This document shows positions 25,913-35,890 of a stretch of 46,245 nt of DNA, piece after piece. The stretch comes from Bacteroidota bacterium (GTDB lineage Bacteria > Bacteroidota > Bacteroidia > Cytophagales > Cyclobacteriaceae): NCBI GenBank assembly GCA_024280115.1, contig JAJRQT010000061.1, forward strand, positions 1 to 46,245, in the 5' to 3' direction. Position numbers and translations under genes: made by a program. The first letter of the stretch is position 1; the number at the start of each line of letters is the position of its first letter. Below the pieces are notes generated by a model that ran no database searches, was not told the DNA's origin, and worked only from the letters and a program-made list of their open reading frames with translations.

Positions 25913-26173
25913 ATGCTTATTACGTTTTCTGAAAATACCTGGAGCGACTATATTTATTGGCAAAAAATAGATAGAGAAATTATTAAAAAAATCAATGAAT
26001 TAATTAAAGACATTCAGCGAAATCCATTCGATGGAATTGGGAAACCAGAATCCCTTAAATATGACTTAGCCGGATATTGGTCGAGACGCATCAATCACGA
26101 ACATAGACTTGTTTATCAGGTGATTGAGAATGAATTATTGATTTATGCATGTAGATTCCACTATGACCATTAA
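25913..26173 (+). CDS. yoeB: YoeB-type mRNA interferase toxin
   Basis: The 86-residue toxin cleaves mRNA at the ribosomal A site. Its length and catalytic residues match E. coli YoeB position for position: Glu46 (KPESL), Arg65 (NHEHRLVY) and His83 (CRFHYDH). No residue that I can check is missing, so the module appears intact, unlike the MNT/HEPN remnants next to it. Confidence 0.95.
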   Translation: MLITFSENTWSDYIYWQKIDREIIKKINELIKDIQRNPFDGIGKPESLKYDLAGYWSRRINHEHRLVYQVIENELLIYACRFHYDH

Positions 26174-26281
26174 AATAATCATAAAGCAAATAATAGCGCG
26201 AGGCATTAGACCCATACCTCCATCGCGCATGACCAGTGTCTGTTAATAGCGAGACCAACTATGATATTCTATAAATATATT

Positions 26282-26704
26282 ATGAAAGGATTTTTTCTTA
26301 TACTAATAATGATTTTTCCTTCAACTTTATCATATGGTCAGGATATAGCTATTTCTCAAGAGAGTTCTGAAGAAATAATTGATTTTGCATATAAAATTTC
26401 TGACATACATATATTCAGATCGACTAATATTTACATCAAGTTGTTTGAGTATGATATGCTTGGTGGATTACCCGAATTAGAAGGCCAGGATTTAATTGTT
26501 AAAGATTTCTTTATCTATGTCCAACAGCGCACTGAAAAAACACCAACTACAAAAAAATCTTATTGGATTAAAGGCGGGTTTTACAATCCCAGGGATTTTG
26601 AATTTAATACGGATAACAAAAAATTAACGTTTACTTTTGGAACAGAAAAGAATCCTAAAACTTTAAAGCTTTTGATAACAACGAGCGAAATAAAAATATA
26701 TTAA
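26282..26704 (+). CDS. Small secreted protein, paralogue of the one at 6.8 kb
   Basis: The 140-residue product has a signal peptide (GFFLILIMIFPSTLSYGQ) when started at ATG 26282; the in-frame ATG at 26261 would add seven residues before it. It is homologous end to end with the protein at 6805-7245 (see NPRDFEF versus NPRNYRF, and the shared IKI ending). It has few Cys and no lipobox, so it is periplasmic or exported. Like its paralogue it sits next to a toxin-antitoxin pair, 108 bp after yoeB. The family is unknown to me. Confidence 0.75.
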   Translation: MKGFFLILIMIFPSTLSYGQDIAISQESSEEIIDFAYKISDIHIFRSTNIYIKLFEYDMLGGLPELEGQDLIVKDFFIYVQQRTEKTPTTKKSYWIKGGFYNPRDFEFNTDNKKLTFTFGTEKNPKTLKLLITTSEIKIY

Positions 26705-26720
26705 TTAGCATGAAACAATC

Positions 26721-26753
26721 GAGAGCATCATAACCGTACATCACTATGCTCTC
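26721..26753 (+). terminator. Hairpin after the secreted-protein gene
   Basis: GAGAGCAT at 26721-26728 pairs with ATGCTCTC at 26746-26753 with a 17 nt loop, 17 bp past the stop codon. The position suits a terminator, but no run of T follows. Confidence 0.35.
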
Positions 26754-26811
26754 ATCAATGTTGCAGATGCGAGTAAAGTTGTTATGCAAAATAAAAAATC
26801 ACGAAAGTTAT

Positions 26812-26819
26812 TATCTTTG
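26812..26819 (+). promoter_or_regulatory. Candidate promoter of the MORN-TamB-TamL operon
   Basis: TATCTTTG matches TAnnTTTG. Transcription would begin around 26825, only a few bases before the in-frame ATG at 26831 but about 24 bp before the ATG at 26849, which supports the later start for the MORN-repeat gene. Confidence 0.45.
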
Positions 26820-26848
26820 AACAAATTGAAATGTTAATCATTTTTCAT

Positions 26849-28378
26849 ATGACATACCGTTTTGTACTTTTTACCATATTGCTACTGCTGATTTCCTTTG
26901 ATGGGTTTTCTCAGCTTCAATTAATATCTGTCTATAGTGCAGATAGCACTACGCACTCGGAAGGATTTATCGATAACGATAGTCTAAAACAGGGCACCTG
27001 GTCTTATTTTAACAGTAATGGAAAAGTCCTACAGATGGGAAGGTATGAGGATGATAAAAGAACTGGGATGTGGCTGGCCTACGACCAATCAGGTAATGTG
27101 TTCATGGAGACAAACTATGTGAATGGCGTTTCCAAGGGTATTCTTAAAAAATACTATCCCGGTGCAAAAGTTAAGGCGGAAGGAGAAATTGATAACGATG
27201 TCAGATCCGGATATTGGAAGGAATTTTACATAGATGGGAAGGTAAAGCTCCTGGGGAATTATAGAAAAGGACTTAAAGTGGGGAAATGGAGATCTTATTT
27301 TGCATCGGGACATCTTGAAAGTGAAGCCCTTTATTCGAACGACACACTCAATGGAAAATTTATTAAATATTTCCCGATAGTTGGGACCAAGCAACTTGAG
27401 ATGGAATATAAAATGGGTAAGAAATATGGACCGTACGAATCGTATTATGAAAATGGGCAAATTAAAAGAACCGGAATCTACCAGAATGATGTTGAAATAA
27501 GTGACTGGAAAGAGTATTACGATAATGGCAGCCTAAAAGCGGAAGAAAAATATGAAGCGGGTATGCCTGCCGGGAAATGGACTTACTATTATCCTTATTC
27601 CGGTGTAAAAAAGGAAATTACCTTTGAAGACGGATTGCTGGATGGTGAATACATTGAAAATTTTCCAGATAAACAAGAAAGCGTAAGAGGTCAGTATGAA
27701 AAGGGTCTTAAAACCGGTGTTTGGTACAATTATCATGAAAACGGGAAGCTATTTTCATTTGGAGAATATGAGAATGATTTAAAGAAAGGCAACTGGAAAT
27801 ACTTCGATGATAAAGGTAATTTGATTGCAGAAGGGACTTTTAAAGACGATCATGAAGACGGGCAGTGGTATTTTTATCATTACAATGGTTTTTTACAATC
27901 CATCGGATCTTATAAAGAAGGCAAAGAAGACGGACTTTGGGGCAATTTTCATGAAAACCAGGGGCTCAAGATTGAGGAGCATTGGCAGGCAGGTAAACTG
28001 ATGAGTACAGGACCGTATTTTACTGCATTTGGTGACTCGCTCTCATCTGGAACGTTAAAAAACGGGAATGGCATCGTGAAATATTATTATAACAATAAAT
28101 CTTTGCAAGAAACATTTACATATAAAGAAGGGGTTAAAAACGGAGATGCAAAGCTCTACTTTGATAACGGGGCGCTTGCCGCTGAAGGCAAATATGCAAA
28201 CAACAAAAAGGAAGGTCTTTGGAAATACTACCACAAAAATGGCAATGTAGAATCCCAGGGAAAATACAAAAACGATGAATTGGAGGGTTTATGGATATTC
28301 TTCAATAAATCCGGGAGGGCAATCGACAAAAAAAATTACACAAAACTCAGATTACTTGAAGAGAGTTTGGAGGAATAA
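26849..28378 (+). CDS. Exported MORN-repeat protein (YwqK-like)
   Basis: The ~509-residue protein has a signal peptide (MTYRFVLFTILLLLISFDGF) and then consists almost entirely of about 18 tandem repeats of 23-24 residues of the MORN_2 type, with the pattern G-x-W-x-x-Y-x-x-N-G-x-x-x-x-x-G-x-Y-x-x-x (for example TGVWYNYHENGKLFSFGEY). They would form a long beta-meander surface. Databases often label such proteins as YwqK-family antitoxins, but a single exported long array speaks against that. It lies 71 bp before tamB, in the same direction, so a role in the cell envelope is my inference. Repeat 15 is degenerate (PYFTAFGDSLSSG). Confidence 0.85.
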   Translation: MTYRFVLFTILLLLISFDGFSQLQLISVYSADSTTHSEGFIDNDSLKQGTWSYFNSNGKVLQMGRYEDDKRTGMWLAYDQSGNVFMETNYVNGVSKGILKKYYPGAKVKAEGEIDNDVRSGYWKEFYIDGKVKLLGNYRKGLKVGKWRSYFASGHLESEALYSNDTLNGKFIKYFPIVGTKQLEMEYKMGKKYGPYESYYENGQIKRTGIYQNDVEISDWKEYYDNGSLKAEEKYEAGMPAGKWTYYYPYSGVKKEITFEDGLLDGEYIENFPDKQESVRGQYEKGLKTGVWYNYHENGKLFSFGEYENDLKKGNWKYFDDKGNLIAEGTFKDDHEDGQWYFYHYNGFLQSIGSYKEGKEDGLWGNFHENQGLKIEEHWQAGKLMSTGPYFTAFGDSLSSGTLKNGNGIVKYYYNNKSLQETFTYKEGVKNGDAKLYFDNGALAAEGKYANNKKEGLWKYYHKNGNVESQGKYKNDELEGLWIFFNKSGRAIDKKNYTKLRLLEESLEE

Positions 28379-28449
28379 TTCTACTTTTCGCATTAATCCA
28401 TATTCCTGGCTATTTTGGGAAACTTGATAAATAGATTTTCAAATAAATC

Positions 28450-31400
28450 ATGAAAAACAAAGTTTCCATACCAAAATTTTTGAAGCGTATTTTCAAGATA
28501 TTGGCATGGACTTTTGGCAGTATAATTGGCATTTTCATTTCCCTCTCTGCACTCCTCCTGATTCCTTCAGTTCAAAACTTCATAACTAAAAAAGCTGCAA
28601 ATTACCTTAGCGAAGAAACCAATATGAAAGTTGATATTGGTTCCATTCATATCGCTTTTCCAAAGGCAATCAGGGTTGAGAAAATTTTTATTGAAGATCT
28701 CAATTATGATACACTTTTATATTGTAAAGAAATAAAGATAGATACGGATCTTATCCCATTGGTAAGGCAGAAAATAAATGTGAACTATCTATTAATTGAA
28801 GGGCTGAGGGCAGATATTAATAAAAGTAAGGCAGACAGTACCTTCAATTTTTCGCCCCTTCTGAGTGTTTTTAAAGTCAAGGAGAAAAGTAAAAATGATG
28901 CGCCTAAAACAGTATGGAAAATTGGCTTTGATGAAATTGAATTAAAAGACATTAAAGCAAGATACATTAACAAAATTGATTCAAGTGGCATATTTCTGGA
29001 TCTTGGGCAATTAAGCATCGTAGCCAATGCAGTTGATGTATTGAACAGTAAGTTTGATATAGAAAATATTGACCTGCAAAATACTTCTCTTACATTAACC
29101 CTCGCTCCGGAAAACAACAAAGACTCAATCAACAACCCAAATACGACCAACAAATCTATACCCATTGATCTCAATTTAGGGCAGCTAAATGCGGACAACA
29201 TACATTTTAACCTCAATACCATTGATGAAAAATTAGGCATTTCTGTCAAATTAAATTCAGCAATGCTAAAACCCGAAATAATTGATTTGAAATCCACCAG
29301 TATTTCCATGGAAAATATTGAAGCAGATGGCATTGATGTTGCCCTCAAAATATTGCCACAGGAATTAAAAGATACTGTTATAATCCGGGATAATTTCATT
29401 CAAAAAGCAATTGAAGATCAATATACCTTTGGGAACTTTAGCTGGAATTTTGTTGTCAATCATTCTGAAATATCCAATACTTCGTACAAAATGGACATTG
29501 GCTCCGAGCCAAGAAATACTACTGAGATGGATTACAGGCACATGCGGTTTTCAAAGCTCAATCTTATCGCTGACAGTATGTACTTTAATAAAAATAGCAC
29601 CGGAGCTACTGTAAGCAGTCTTTCAGGAAAAGAAGTATCCGGGGGTGAAATTGAGCATATAAGTGGCGTTTTTTCTCTCGATAATCAGTACATCGTGGCC
29701 AAAAATGTTGAAATGTCCACAATTCAAAGTTCGATTGAGGGATATGCATCGTTAGGATATCCTTCTCTGAGAAGCATCGGCAACAACATCGATAGCCTGG
29801 AAATCACTACTGATTTAAGTGGCATTATCACCTTGGAAGAGATATCTCCTTTCACAAGTGTGCTTGAAACATACCCGTTATTAAAAAATGTAAATAGTAT
29901 AGAGGTTAAAAAGATAAAAACCTCCGGGCATTTCAGCAACTTTCAACTCGAAAGATGCCTGGCAAATGTCTCAGATGCTACTTTTGTAGTTGCTCATGGA
30001 TCCATAACCGGGCTGCCCAAAGTTGACAAACTGGCCATCAATTTAACCGTTGATACACTGTTCACCTCTGCTGATGATATTCACAGTCTTTTACCAGATA
30101 CTTTGATTCCCAGCCAGTTAAAATTACCTAAATTCATTGGCATGCAGTCCAATATAAATTTTACCAGTAATGCTTCAGAGGCCACAATAAATCTAAAAAC
30201 GAGCTATGGCGAAGCATTTGCAAAAGCAGAATTGAATGGTGAAAATATAAAAACCGAATTTTCCTTTCAGAATTTTGACATTGAACAATTATTGGAAGAC
30301 AGCACTTATGGTGAAACAGATCTCAAGGGAATTTTTGCAGGCACTTTGGAAAAAGGGACACTCACTAACTTTAAAACACAGATGGACATCGCTAGGATTG
30401 TATTGCTGGATAATGCATATCATAATATGGATCTCGAATTGAAGGGAAAAAGCGATCACTTTCAAATATCCTCACAGCTGGAAGATTCCCTTATTTCCTA
30501 TAAATTGGATGGGGAGGCTATACTTAAGGCTACAACAAACCATTATAACTTTAAGCTAAATATCCGGAAGGCCGATTTGAAAAAAATGAATATTCTGGAT
30601 GAAGATTTGGTGATTTCAGCTACAATCGATATTGATACAGAATATAGTTCATTTGAAAATCAGGAAGGTTTGTTTAAAGTCGCAAATCTAAAATTGAACA
30701 AGAATAATGACGAATACCTGATTGATGATATAGAATTCGATGCTGATATTCAAAAGGGTTATACAAATTTCACTTTTAAATCTGACATTATCGATGCAAA
30801 CCTGACCGGAAATATCAAATTGATAGAATTGCAAAAAGCATTTTATAACCATCTCAATAACTATTTGGCCATCCCTGATTCACTATTGAGTGAAAAGGAA
30901 TACAATTTTGAATTTGATCTTCAATTTAAAAAACCAGACTTCTTCACAGAATTCCTGATAGATGGCCTTAATAAAGTAATTATTAAAACCTGCAAGGCAA
31001 ATTACAATGGGGCGACAGATAAATTTGATGCTTTAATTGAAATTCCGGAGTTCAATTACAAAAATATAATGCTCGATAATCTAAAAATGGACTTAAAATC
31101 AGAACAGGATTCCGTTATTTCAGTTTTCAGTCTCGATCAACTTTCCTATGATTCTGCATCTGTAAAAAACATACGCCTCATATCAAAATTTTCTGATCAA
31201 AACGCAGCATTCGATTTTACAATTAGCGATATCCGGGACAGCCTAAAATATCAATTTGCACCAAAAATTTCCCATATGGATAGTACTTATTTCATAAGTT
31301 TCGATCCCAAAAAATTAGTTATCGATCATAATAAATGGACGGTTTCAAATGATAATGTACTTAAAATCCGTAATAGAGCATTAGAAACAAAAAATGCAAT

Positions 31401-33480
31401 TTTTAGAAATGGAGATCAAAAAATATGGCTCGAAACAGGGCAGGATCTACTAGAATTGAATTTTGACAAATTTTTACTTCAAAACATTTCTGGTTTTCTC
31501 GAAAGAGAAAAAGAACAACAAATTTTATCAGGCCTGATTGATGGCAACATTAGTATAATTGACCCCTTTGGACATCGAAGCATAGAAAGTGAACTGGTAT
31601 TTTCAAAACTTTCGTTAAAGGAGGATAATCTCGGAGACCTGAGTACCAAAATAAAATATTTGCCCGGAAAATTTATCAATTTTTCGATCGATCTTTCCAG
31701 TGGAATCAACAACATTATTTTTGAAGGCGCGACTAAACTTGATGCCGAAAATGGCACATTGAAAGCAAATATCATATCTAAAATCGAAAATGCCGATTTT
31801 TTCAATCCATTAGTCAGTGAGTATATTTCCAGTTTGGGTGGTGGAATTAATGGTGAGCTGTCAATTGGTGGTGATCTATTGAATCCTCAAATCAAAGGAA
31901 ACTTAAATTTCGATCAATTCACCATGAACATCACGCCTATAAATACTTTCTTGAATACCAACGGGCAGATTGATATTATAGATAATAAAGTGAGCTTTAG
32001 TAATTTGACGATTCTTGACAGTCTTGACAATAAAGTATCTGTAACTGGAGGTATCGATGCTACCGAATTTAGCAATCCTAATTTTGCCGTCAATCTCACT
32101 TCTGAAAATTTTATGGCGATTAACAGTACAGCCACTTCAAACAAAACAATAGTTGGAAAGCTAATGCTCGGTTTGAATATCGGGGTTCATGGGAAATTTA
32201 AAAATATGTTGATCACATCGGATCTGTCGGTAAATGAGGGTACGGATATCGCGTATGTATTACCAGGGGAAGATCTGGAATTAATTACAGATGAAGGAAT
32301 CGTAATTTTTACAGATTATAAAAATCAATTAGACACCTTGTTGGAGGTATCTTCTGATGAATTTGTGGCGGATAAGCTGGTTGCTGAAATTAAAGGTATT
32401 GATCTGACGACAAACCTTAAGATTGATCCCAGGGCTAAATTCACCATAAACATCGATCCAAACTCCGGAGATTATACCTTTTTCAGGCTCAAAGGAAATT
32501 TGCAATATAAATACAATGACGTTCAACGTGGTCATTTGAAGGGATTGATAGAAATGGAGGAAGGATTCTATGAATTGTCATTTTATGGGTTGGTAAAGAA
32601 AAGATTTATTTATGAACCGGGCAGTACCATCTCATGGTCTGAAAAAGTAATGAATGGTGACATTAGATTTTCGGCGAAAAATATTGTAAAAACCAATTCT
32701 GTAGGACTGGTATCTCATGAGATCGGCGAAAATGAACGGGCGTTGTACAATCAGCGACTTCCATACGAAGTATTTCTCCATATCAATGGTACAATTTCAT
32801 ATCCATTGGTCTCTTTTGGCATCGATCTGCCAGATAGGTATAAAAATGATAATCCTGTCATCGCCTCTAAACTTCAAATGTTAAGTCAACCAGCATTGGA
32901 ATCAGAGCGGAATAAGCAAGTTTTTGCACTGCTGGTCGGTGGTACATTTATTCCTGAAACCTCTAGCAGTTCTGATGGTTCTTCATCTCAAAACTTTGCC
33001 ACAACTGCTGCCAGAAACAGCGTGAATGCTATAATGACTCAACAACTTAACAACCTGACCGGTCAATTTATACAAGGGATTGATTTAGACATGGGTGTCA
33101 ATACCTATGATGATTATTCTTCGGGAAGAGCCCAAAGCCGCACTCAACTTGATGTGAAAGTATCAAAGAATCTATTCAACGATAGGGTTTCTGCCGAGGT
33201 GGAGAGTCATATTAATTTGGACGGATCCACTTCAAATCCGGGAACTCAGAGCACCGCAGGCATGACTGAATTTGCAGTAAGTTATAAAATCACAAAAGCC
33301 GGAAATTATAGAATAAAGGCATTCAGAGAAAACGCGTATGACATTTTTGATGGCGAAATTCAAAATGCCGGAATTGCATTCATCTTCGTCAAAGAATTTG
33401 ACAGTTTCAGAAAAAATCCCAAAAAACGATCCCCAAAATCAAAAATGTCAGAATCTGAACAAAATGTAGAAAACAAATAG
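28450..33480 (+). CDS. tamB: Translocation and assembly module protein TamB
   Basis: The 1676-residue protein is a TamB/AsmA-like bridging protein of the periplasm. It has one N-terminal membrane anchor (about residues 17-42, FGSIIGIFISLSALLLI), followed by an AsmA-like start (NMKVDIGSIHIAF...), a very long stretch of beta-strand repeats, and the C-terminal TamB (DUF490) domain (about 1150-1600, for example NIGVHGKFKNMLITSD and GNLQYKYNDVQRGHLKG). Such proteins form a groove between the membranes and work with TamA-like Omp85 proteins in outer-membrane protein or lipid delivery. The partner gene begins 2 bp later. Confidence 0.92.
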   Translation: MKNKVSIPKFLKRIFKILAWTFGSIIGIFISLSALLLIPSVQNFITKKAANYLSEETNMKVDIGSIHIAFPKAIRVEKIFIEDLNYDTLLYCKEIKIDTDLIPLVRQKINVNYLLIEGLRADINKSKADSTFNFSPLLSVFKVKEKSKNDAPKTVWKIGFDEIELKDIKARYINKIDSSGIFLDLGQLSIVANAVDVLNSKFDIENIDLQNTSLTLTLAPENNKDSINNPNTTNKSIPIDLNLGQLNADNIHFNLNTIDEKLGISVKLNSAMLKPEIIDLKSTSISMENIEADGIDVALKILPQELKDTVIIRDNFIQKAIEDQYTFGNFSWNFVVNHSEISNTSYKMDIGSEPRNTTEMDYRHMRFSKLNLIADSMYFNKNSTGATVSSLSGKEVSGGEIEHISGVFSLDNQYIVAKNVEMSTIQSSIEGYASLGYPSLRSIGNNIDSLEITTDLSGIITLEEISPFTSVLETYPLLKNVNSIEVKKIKTSGHFSNFQLERCLANVSDATFVVAHGSITGLPKVDKLAINLTVDTLFTSADDIHSLLPDTLIPSQLKLPKFIGMQSNINFTSNASEATINLKTSYGEAFAKAELNGENIKTEFSFQNFDIEQLLEDSTYGETDLKGIFAGTLEKGTLTNFKTQMDIARIVLLDNAYHNMDLELKGKSDHFQISSQLEDSLISYKLDGEAILKATTNHYNFKLNIRKADLKKMNILDEDLVISATIDIDTEYSSFENQEGLFKVANLKLNKNNDEYLIDDIEFDADIQKGYTNFTFKSDIIDANLTGNIKLIELQKAFYNHLNNYLAIPDSLLSEKEYNFEFDLQFKKPDFFTEFLIDGLNKVIIKTCKANYNGATDKFDALIEIPEFNYKNIMLDNLKMDLKSEQDSVISVFSLDQLSYDSASVKNIRLISKFSDQNAAFDFTISDIRDSLKYQFAPKISHMDSTYFISFDPKKLVIDHNKWTVSNDNVLKIRNRALETKNAIFRNGDQKIWLETGQDLLELNFDKFLLQNISGFLEREKEQQILSGLIDGNISIIDPFGHRSIESELVFSKLSLKEDNLGDLSTKIKYLPGKFINFSIDLSSGINNIIFEGATKLDAENGTLKANIISKIENADFFNPLVSEYISSLGGGINGELSIGGDLLNPQIKGNLNFDQFTMNITPINTFLNTNGQIDIIDNKVSFSNLTILDSLDNKVSVTGGIDATEFSNPNFAVNLTSENFMAINSTATSNKTIVGKLMLGLNIGVHGKFKNMLITSDLSVNEGTDIAYVLPGEDLELITDEGIVIFTDYKNQLDTLLEVSSDEFVADKLVAEIKGIDLTTNLKIDPRAKFTINIDPNSGDYTFFRLKGNLQYKYNDVQRGHLKGLIEMEEGFYELSFYGLVKKRFIYEPGSTISWSEKVMNGDIRFSAKNIVKTNSVGLVSHEIGENERALYNQRLPYEVFLHINGTISYPLVSFGIDLPDRYKNDNPVIASKLQMLSQPALESERNKQVFALLVGGTFIPETSSSSDGSSSQNFATTAARNSVNAIMTQQLNNLTGQFIQGIDLDMGVNTYDDYSSGRAQSRTQLDVKVSKNLFNDRVSAEVESHINLDGSTSNPGTQSTAGMTEFAVSYKITKAGNYRIKAFRENAYDIFDGEIQNAGIAFIFVKEFDSFRKNPKKRSPKSKMSESEQNVENK

Positions 33481-33481
33481 G

Positions 33482-35803
33482 TTGAACTGGATTAATCTAC
33501 ATATTGCCCCTCACCTATCACCGATTAAATCTCTAACCTATTGCTTTGTTTTAGCACTAGTGATAAGCTCTTGTACAGGATTAAAGAAATTACCAGAAAA
33601 CAGCAAACTTGTTACACAAAACAGCATTACGCTAAAAAATAAAAGTGAAATAGAGGATTACAAAAAAATTAAAGCCGAACTAACAGAAGAACTAAAACCC
33701 AAACCGAATGGAAAGTTTTTATGGATGAGGCCGGGGCTATCAATTCACAATACTATTAAAGAACCAAAAAAAGAAAAAGGGTTCAAATATTGGCTTAAAT
33801 ATAAAATAGGGAGACCACCTGCATTGTACGATGAACAGTTAAGTGCAAAGCTGGATATCACCTTTGAAAACAGGCTCTATCATAAAGGATATTTCAACGC
33901 CTCCGCCGACCATGTGGTAGTCGAGAAACAGAAAACTGTAAAAGTAGAATATATAGTAAATGCCAACCAGCCATATCTCATTGATACGTTGATCTTTCCG
34001 GATGAAATTGACTCTTTGTCCGCTGCAATTTGTAAAACTAAAAAACAAACTCTAATAAGTGTCGGACATCCTTATAATTTGGAGACACTGAAACAAGAAC
34101 GCAGCAGAATTGATCACGAACTGAAGAATATGGGATATTACTATTTCGATCCTGATTACCTGATCTTTGAAGCTGATACCAGCTATGGAGACCACAAAAT
34201 AAAACTGAAGATTCATTTGAAATATGACAATCCACGACAATCTAAAAATACCTATACCATTGATAAGGTTTATGTTGCAGAGGATTTCAACTTAGAACAT
34301 TACGATCCTGACACCATAAAGATTGACAATTATACCTTGTTATCACAAGACTATTACATGAAACCAAAGGTTTTATTTAATAAAATTCTGATGGAAGAAA
34401 GTAAACTTTATTCACAACAAGACCACAACAATTCCATCCAGCAATTAATGGGCATTAACGCGTATAAATTTGTCAGCGCCAGATACTCAATTTCACCCGA
34501 TAAAAAAAATACCCTGGAAGCCACATTTTTATTAACACCAAGCCAGAAGATGTCTGTAAGTTCAGAATTAAATGCGATCAGTAAATCAAACAATTTTATA
34601 GGACCGGGATTGAAATTGAGCTATAAAAGCAGGAATTTATTTAGAGGGGCCGAGTTGTTCAGCATCAATCTAAATGGCAGGTTTGAAAAACAAGTCAGCG
34701 GAGAAAAGGAAGGCGACACTGCCTACGAAGTGAGTGTGGATGCAAACCTGGCCGTTCCTAAAATCTTTCCACTCAGGCAAAAAAAGATTTACAAACCGTA
34801 TGTACCGTTTACTAATTTCAGTATTGGAACTGGTATTTATGCCCGCGTTTCACTTTACAAATTCAATACGTACAATACCGGATTAGAATATATCTGGAGA
34901 AAAAATCAATATCTTTCACATAGCTTTAAAATTATTGATATAAGCCTCACAGACCTTATCGATGCAACGGATGAATTTAAGGAATACCTACTTCAAAACC
35001 CATCTATCAAAAGAAGTTTTGAAGAGCAATTCATAGTAGGATCATCATACAATATTACATATAACAGGCTGACCGACAAGACCAAACCACAATATTATAT
35101 CAGTTTTGGAGCTGATCCATCTGGAAACCTTGTCAGTTTGGCGCATCGCATATCTTCAGGAGAGGCATCATCACCCGAAAACCCCGCAACAGTCTTTGGC
35201 TTACATGTCTCCCAATATGCCAGATTCAGAACTGATTTGAGATATTATCTGAAAACCGGAAAAGAAGCCATTATTGCAACCAGACTAATGGCAGGAGTTG
35301 GAATTCCATATGGCAATACCAAAGTAATGCCCTATGTAAAGCAGTTTTATTCAGGCGGCACAAATAGCATAAGGGCTTTTAGAGCAAGATCTTTGGGGCC
35401 AGGATCATACTCACCACCGGATAGCCTGAATAATGTACTCATTGATCAGACAGGTGAAATAAAGGTAGAGGGCAATGTAGAATATCGCTTTCCTATAGTC
35501 AAATATCTGAAAGGCTCCCTGTTTATGGATGCGGGGAATGTGTGGCTTGTAAATGAAGATTCACTTCGGCCAGGTGGGAAATTTGATGTAGATCAGTTTT
35601 ATAAAGAAATTGCCGTTGGGCTAGGATTTGGTTTGCGTATCGACATTGACCTGGTAGTATTGAGATTTGACTGGGCTTTTCCTGTCAGGAAACCATGGCT
35701 TCCCGAAGGAGAGCGCTGGGTTTTTAATGAAATTAACCTGTTTGACTCGCGCTGGAGAAAAGATAATCTATTGCTTAATATTTCTATTGGCTATCCTTTC
35801 TGA
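33482..35803 (+). CDS. tamL: Omp85-family outer membrane lipoprotein, TamA-like (TamL)
   Basis: The 773-residue protein combines a lipoprotein signal with lipobox at Cys31 (LVISSC), POTRA-type domains (about 100-330) and a C-terminal Omp85 barrel (about 360-773) ending in Phe (SIGYPF). This lipidated TamA variant is characteristic of Bacteroidota, where it pairs with TamB. The start is a TTG at 33482, one base after the tamB stop; no ATG lies before the signal sequence, so the TTG is likely real and translation coupled. The Omp85 loop-6 motif, usually VRG(F/Y), is IRAF here (GGTNSIRAFRARSLGPG). Confidence 0.92.
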   Translation: MNWINLHIAPHLSPIKSLTYCFVLALVISSCTGLKKLPENSKLVTQNSITLKNKSEIEDYKKIKAELTEELKPKPNGKFLWMRPGLSIHNTIKEPKKEKGFKYWLKYKIGRPPALYDEQLSAKLDITFENRLYHKGYFNASADHVVVEKQKTVKVEYIVNANQPYLIDTLIFPDEIDSLSAAICKTKKQTLISVGHPYNLETLKQERSRIDHELKNMGYYYFDPDYLIFEADTSYGDHKIKLKIHLKYDNPRQSKNTYTIDKVYVAEDFNLEHYDPDTIKIDNYTLLSQDYYMKPKVLFNKILMEESKLYSQQDHNNSIQQLMGINAYKFVSARYSISPDKKNTLEATFLLTPSQKMSVSSELNAISKSNNFIGPGLKLSYKSRNLFRGAELFSINLNGRFEKQVSGEKEGDTAYEVSVDANLAVPKIFPLRQKKIYKPYVPFTNFSIGTGIYARVSLYKFNTYNTGLEYIWRKNQYLSHSFKIIDISLTDLIDATDEFKEYLLQNPSIKRSFEEQFIVGSSYNITYNRLTDKTKPQYYISFGADPSGNLVSLAHRISSGEASSPENPATVFGLHVSQYARFRTDLRYYLKTGKEAIIATRLMAGVGIPYGNTKVMPYVKQFYSGGTNSIRAFRARSLGPGSYSPPDSLNNVLIDQTGEIKVEGNVEYRFPIVKYLKGSLFMDAGNVWLVNEDSLRPGGKFDVDQFYKEIAVGLGFGLRIDIDLVVLRFDWAFPVRKPWLPEGERWVFNEINLFDSRWRKDNLLLNISIGYPF

Positions 35804-35890
35804 GTTAAATTAACCTGTTGCCGGTTTCGGGTTTACGGGTTGGGTTGTGGGTTTACGCATGTCTGAATAAGGTGAATAGCGATTTACGAA
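35804..35890. other. Short GGGTTTACGGG-like repetitive spacer
   Basis: The 87 bp between the convergent tamL and helicase genes include three G-rich phrases (CGGGTTTACGGGTTGGG, GTGGGTTTACGC), likely decayed direct repeats. No convincing terminator. Confidence 0.3.

Noticed and set aside
26849..28378. MORN-repeat protein as an antitoxin (YwqK label)
   Set aside because: It has a signal peptide, about 18 repeats and no toxin partner, and lies next to tamB, so the label does not fit the context.
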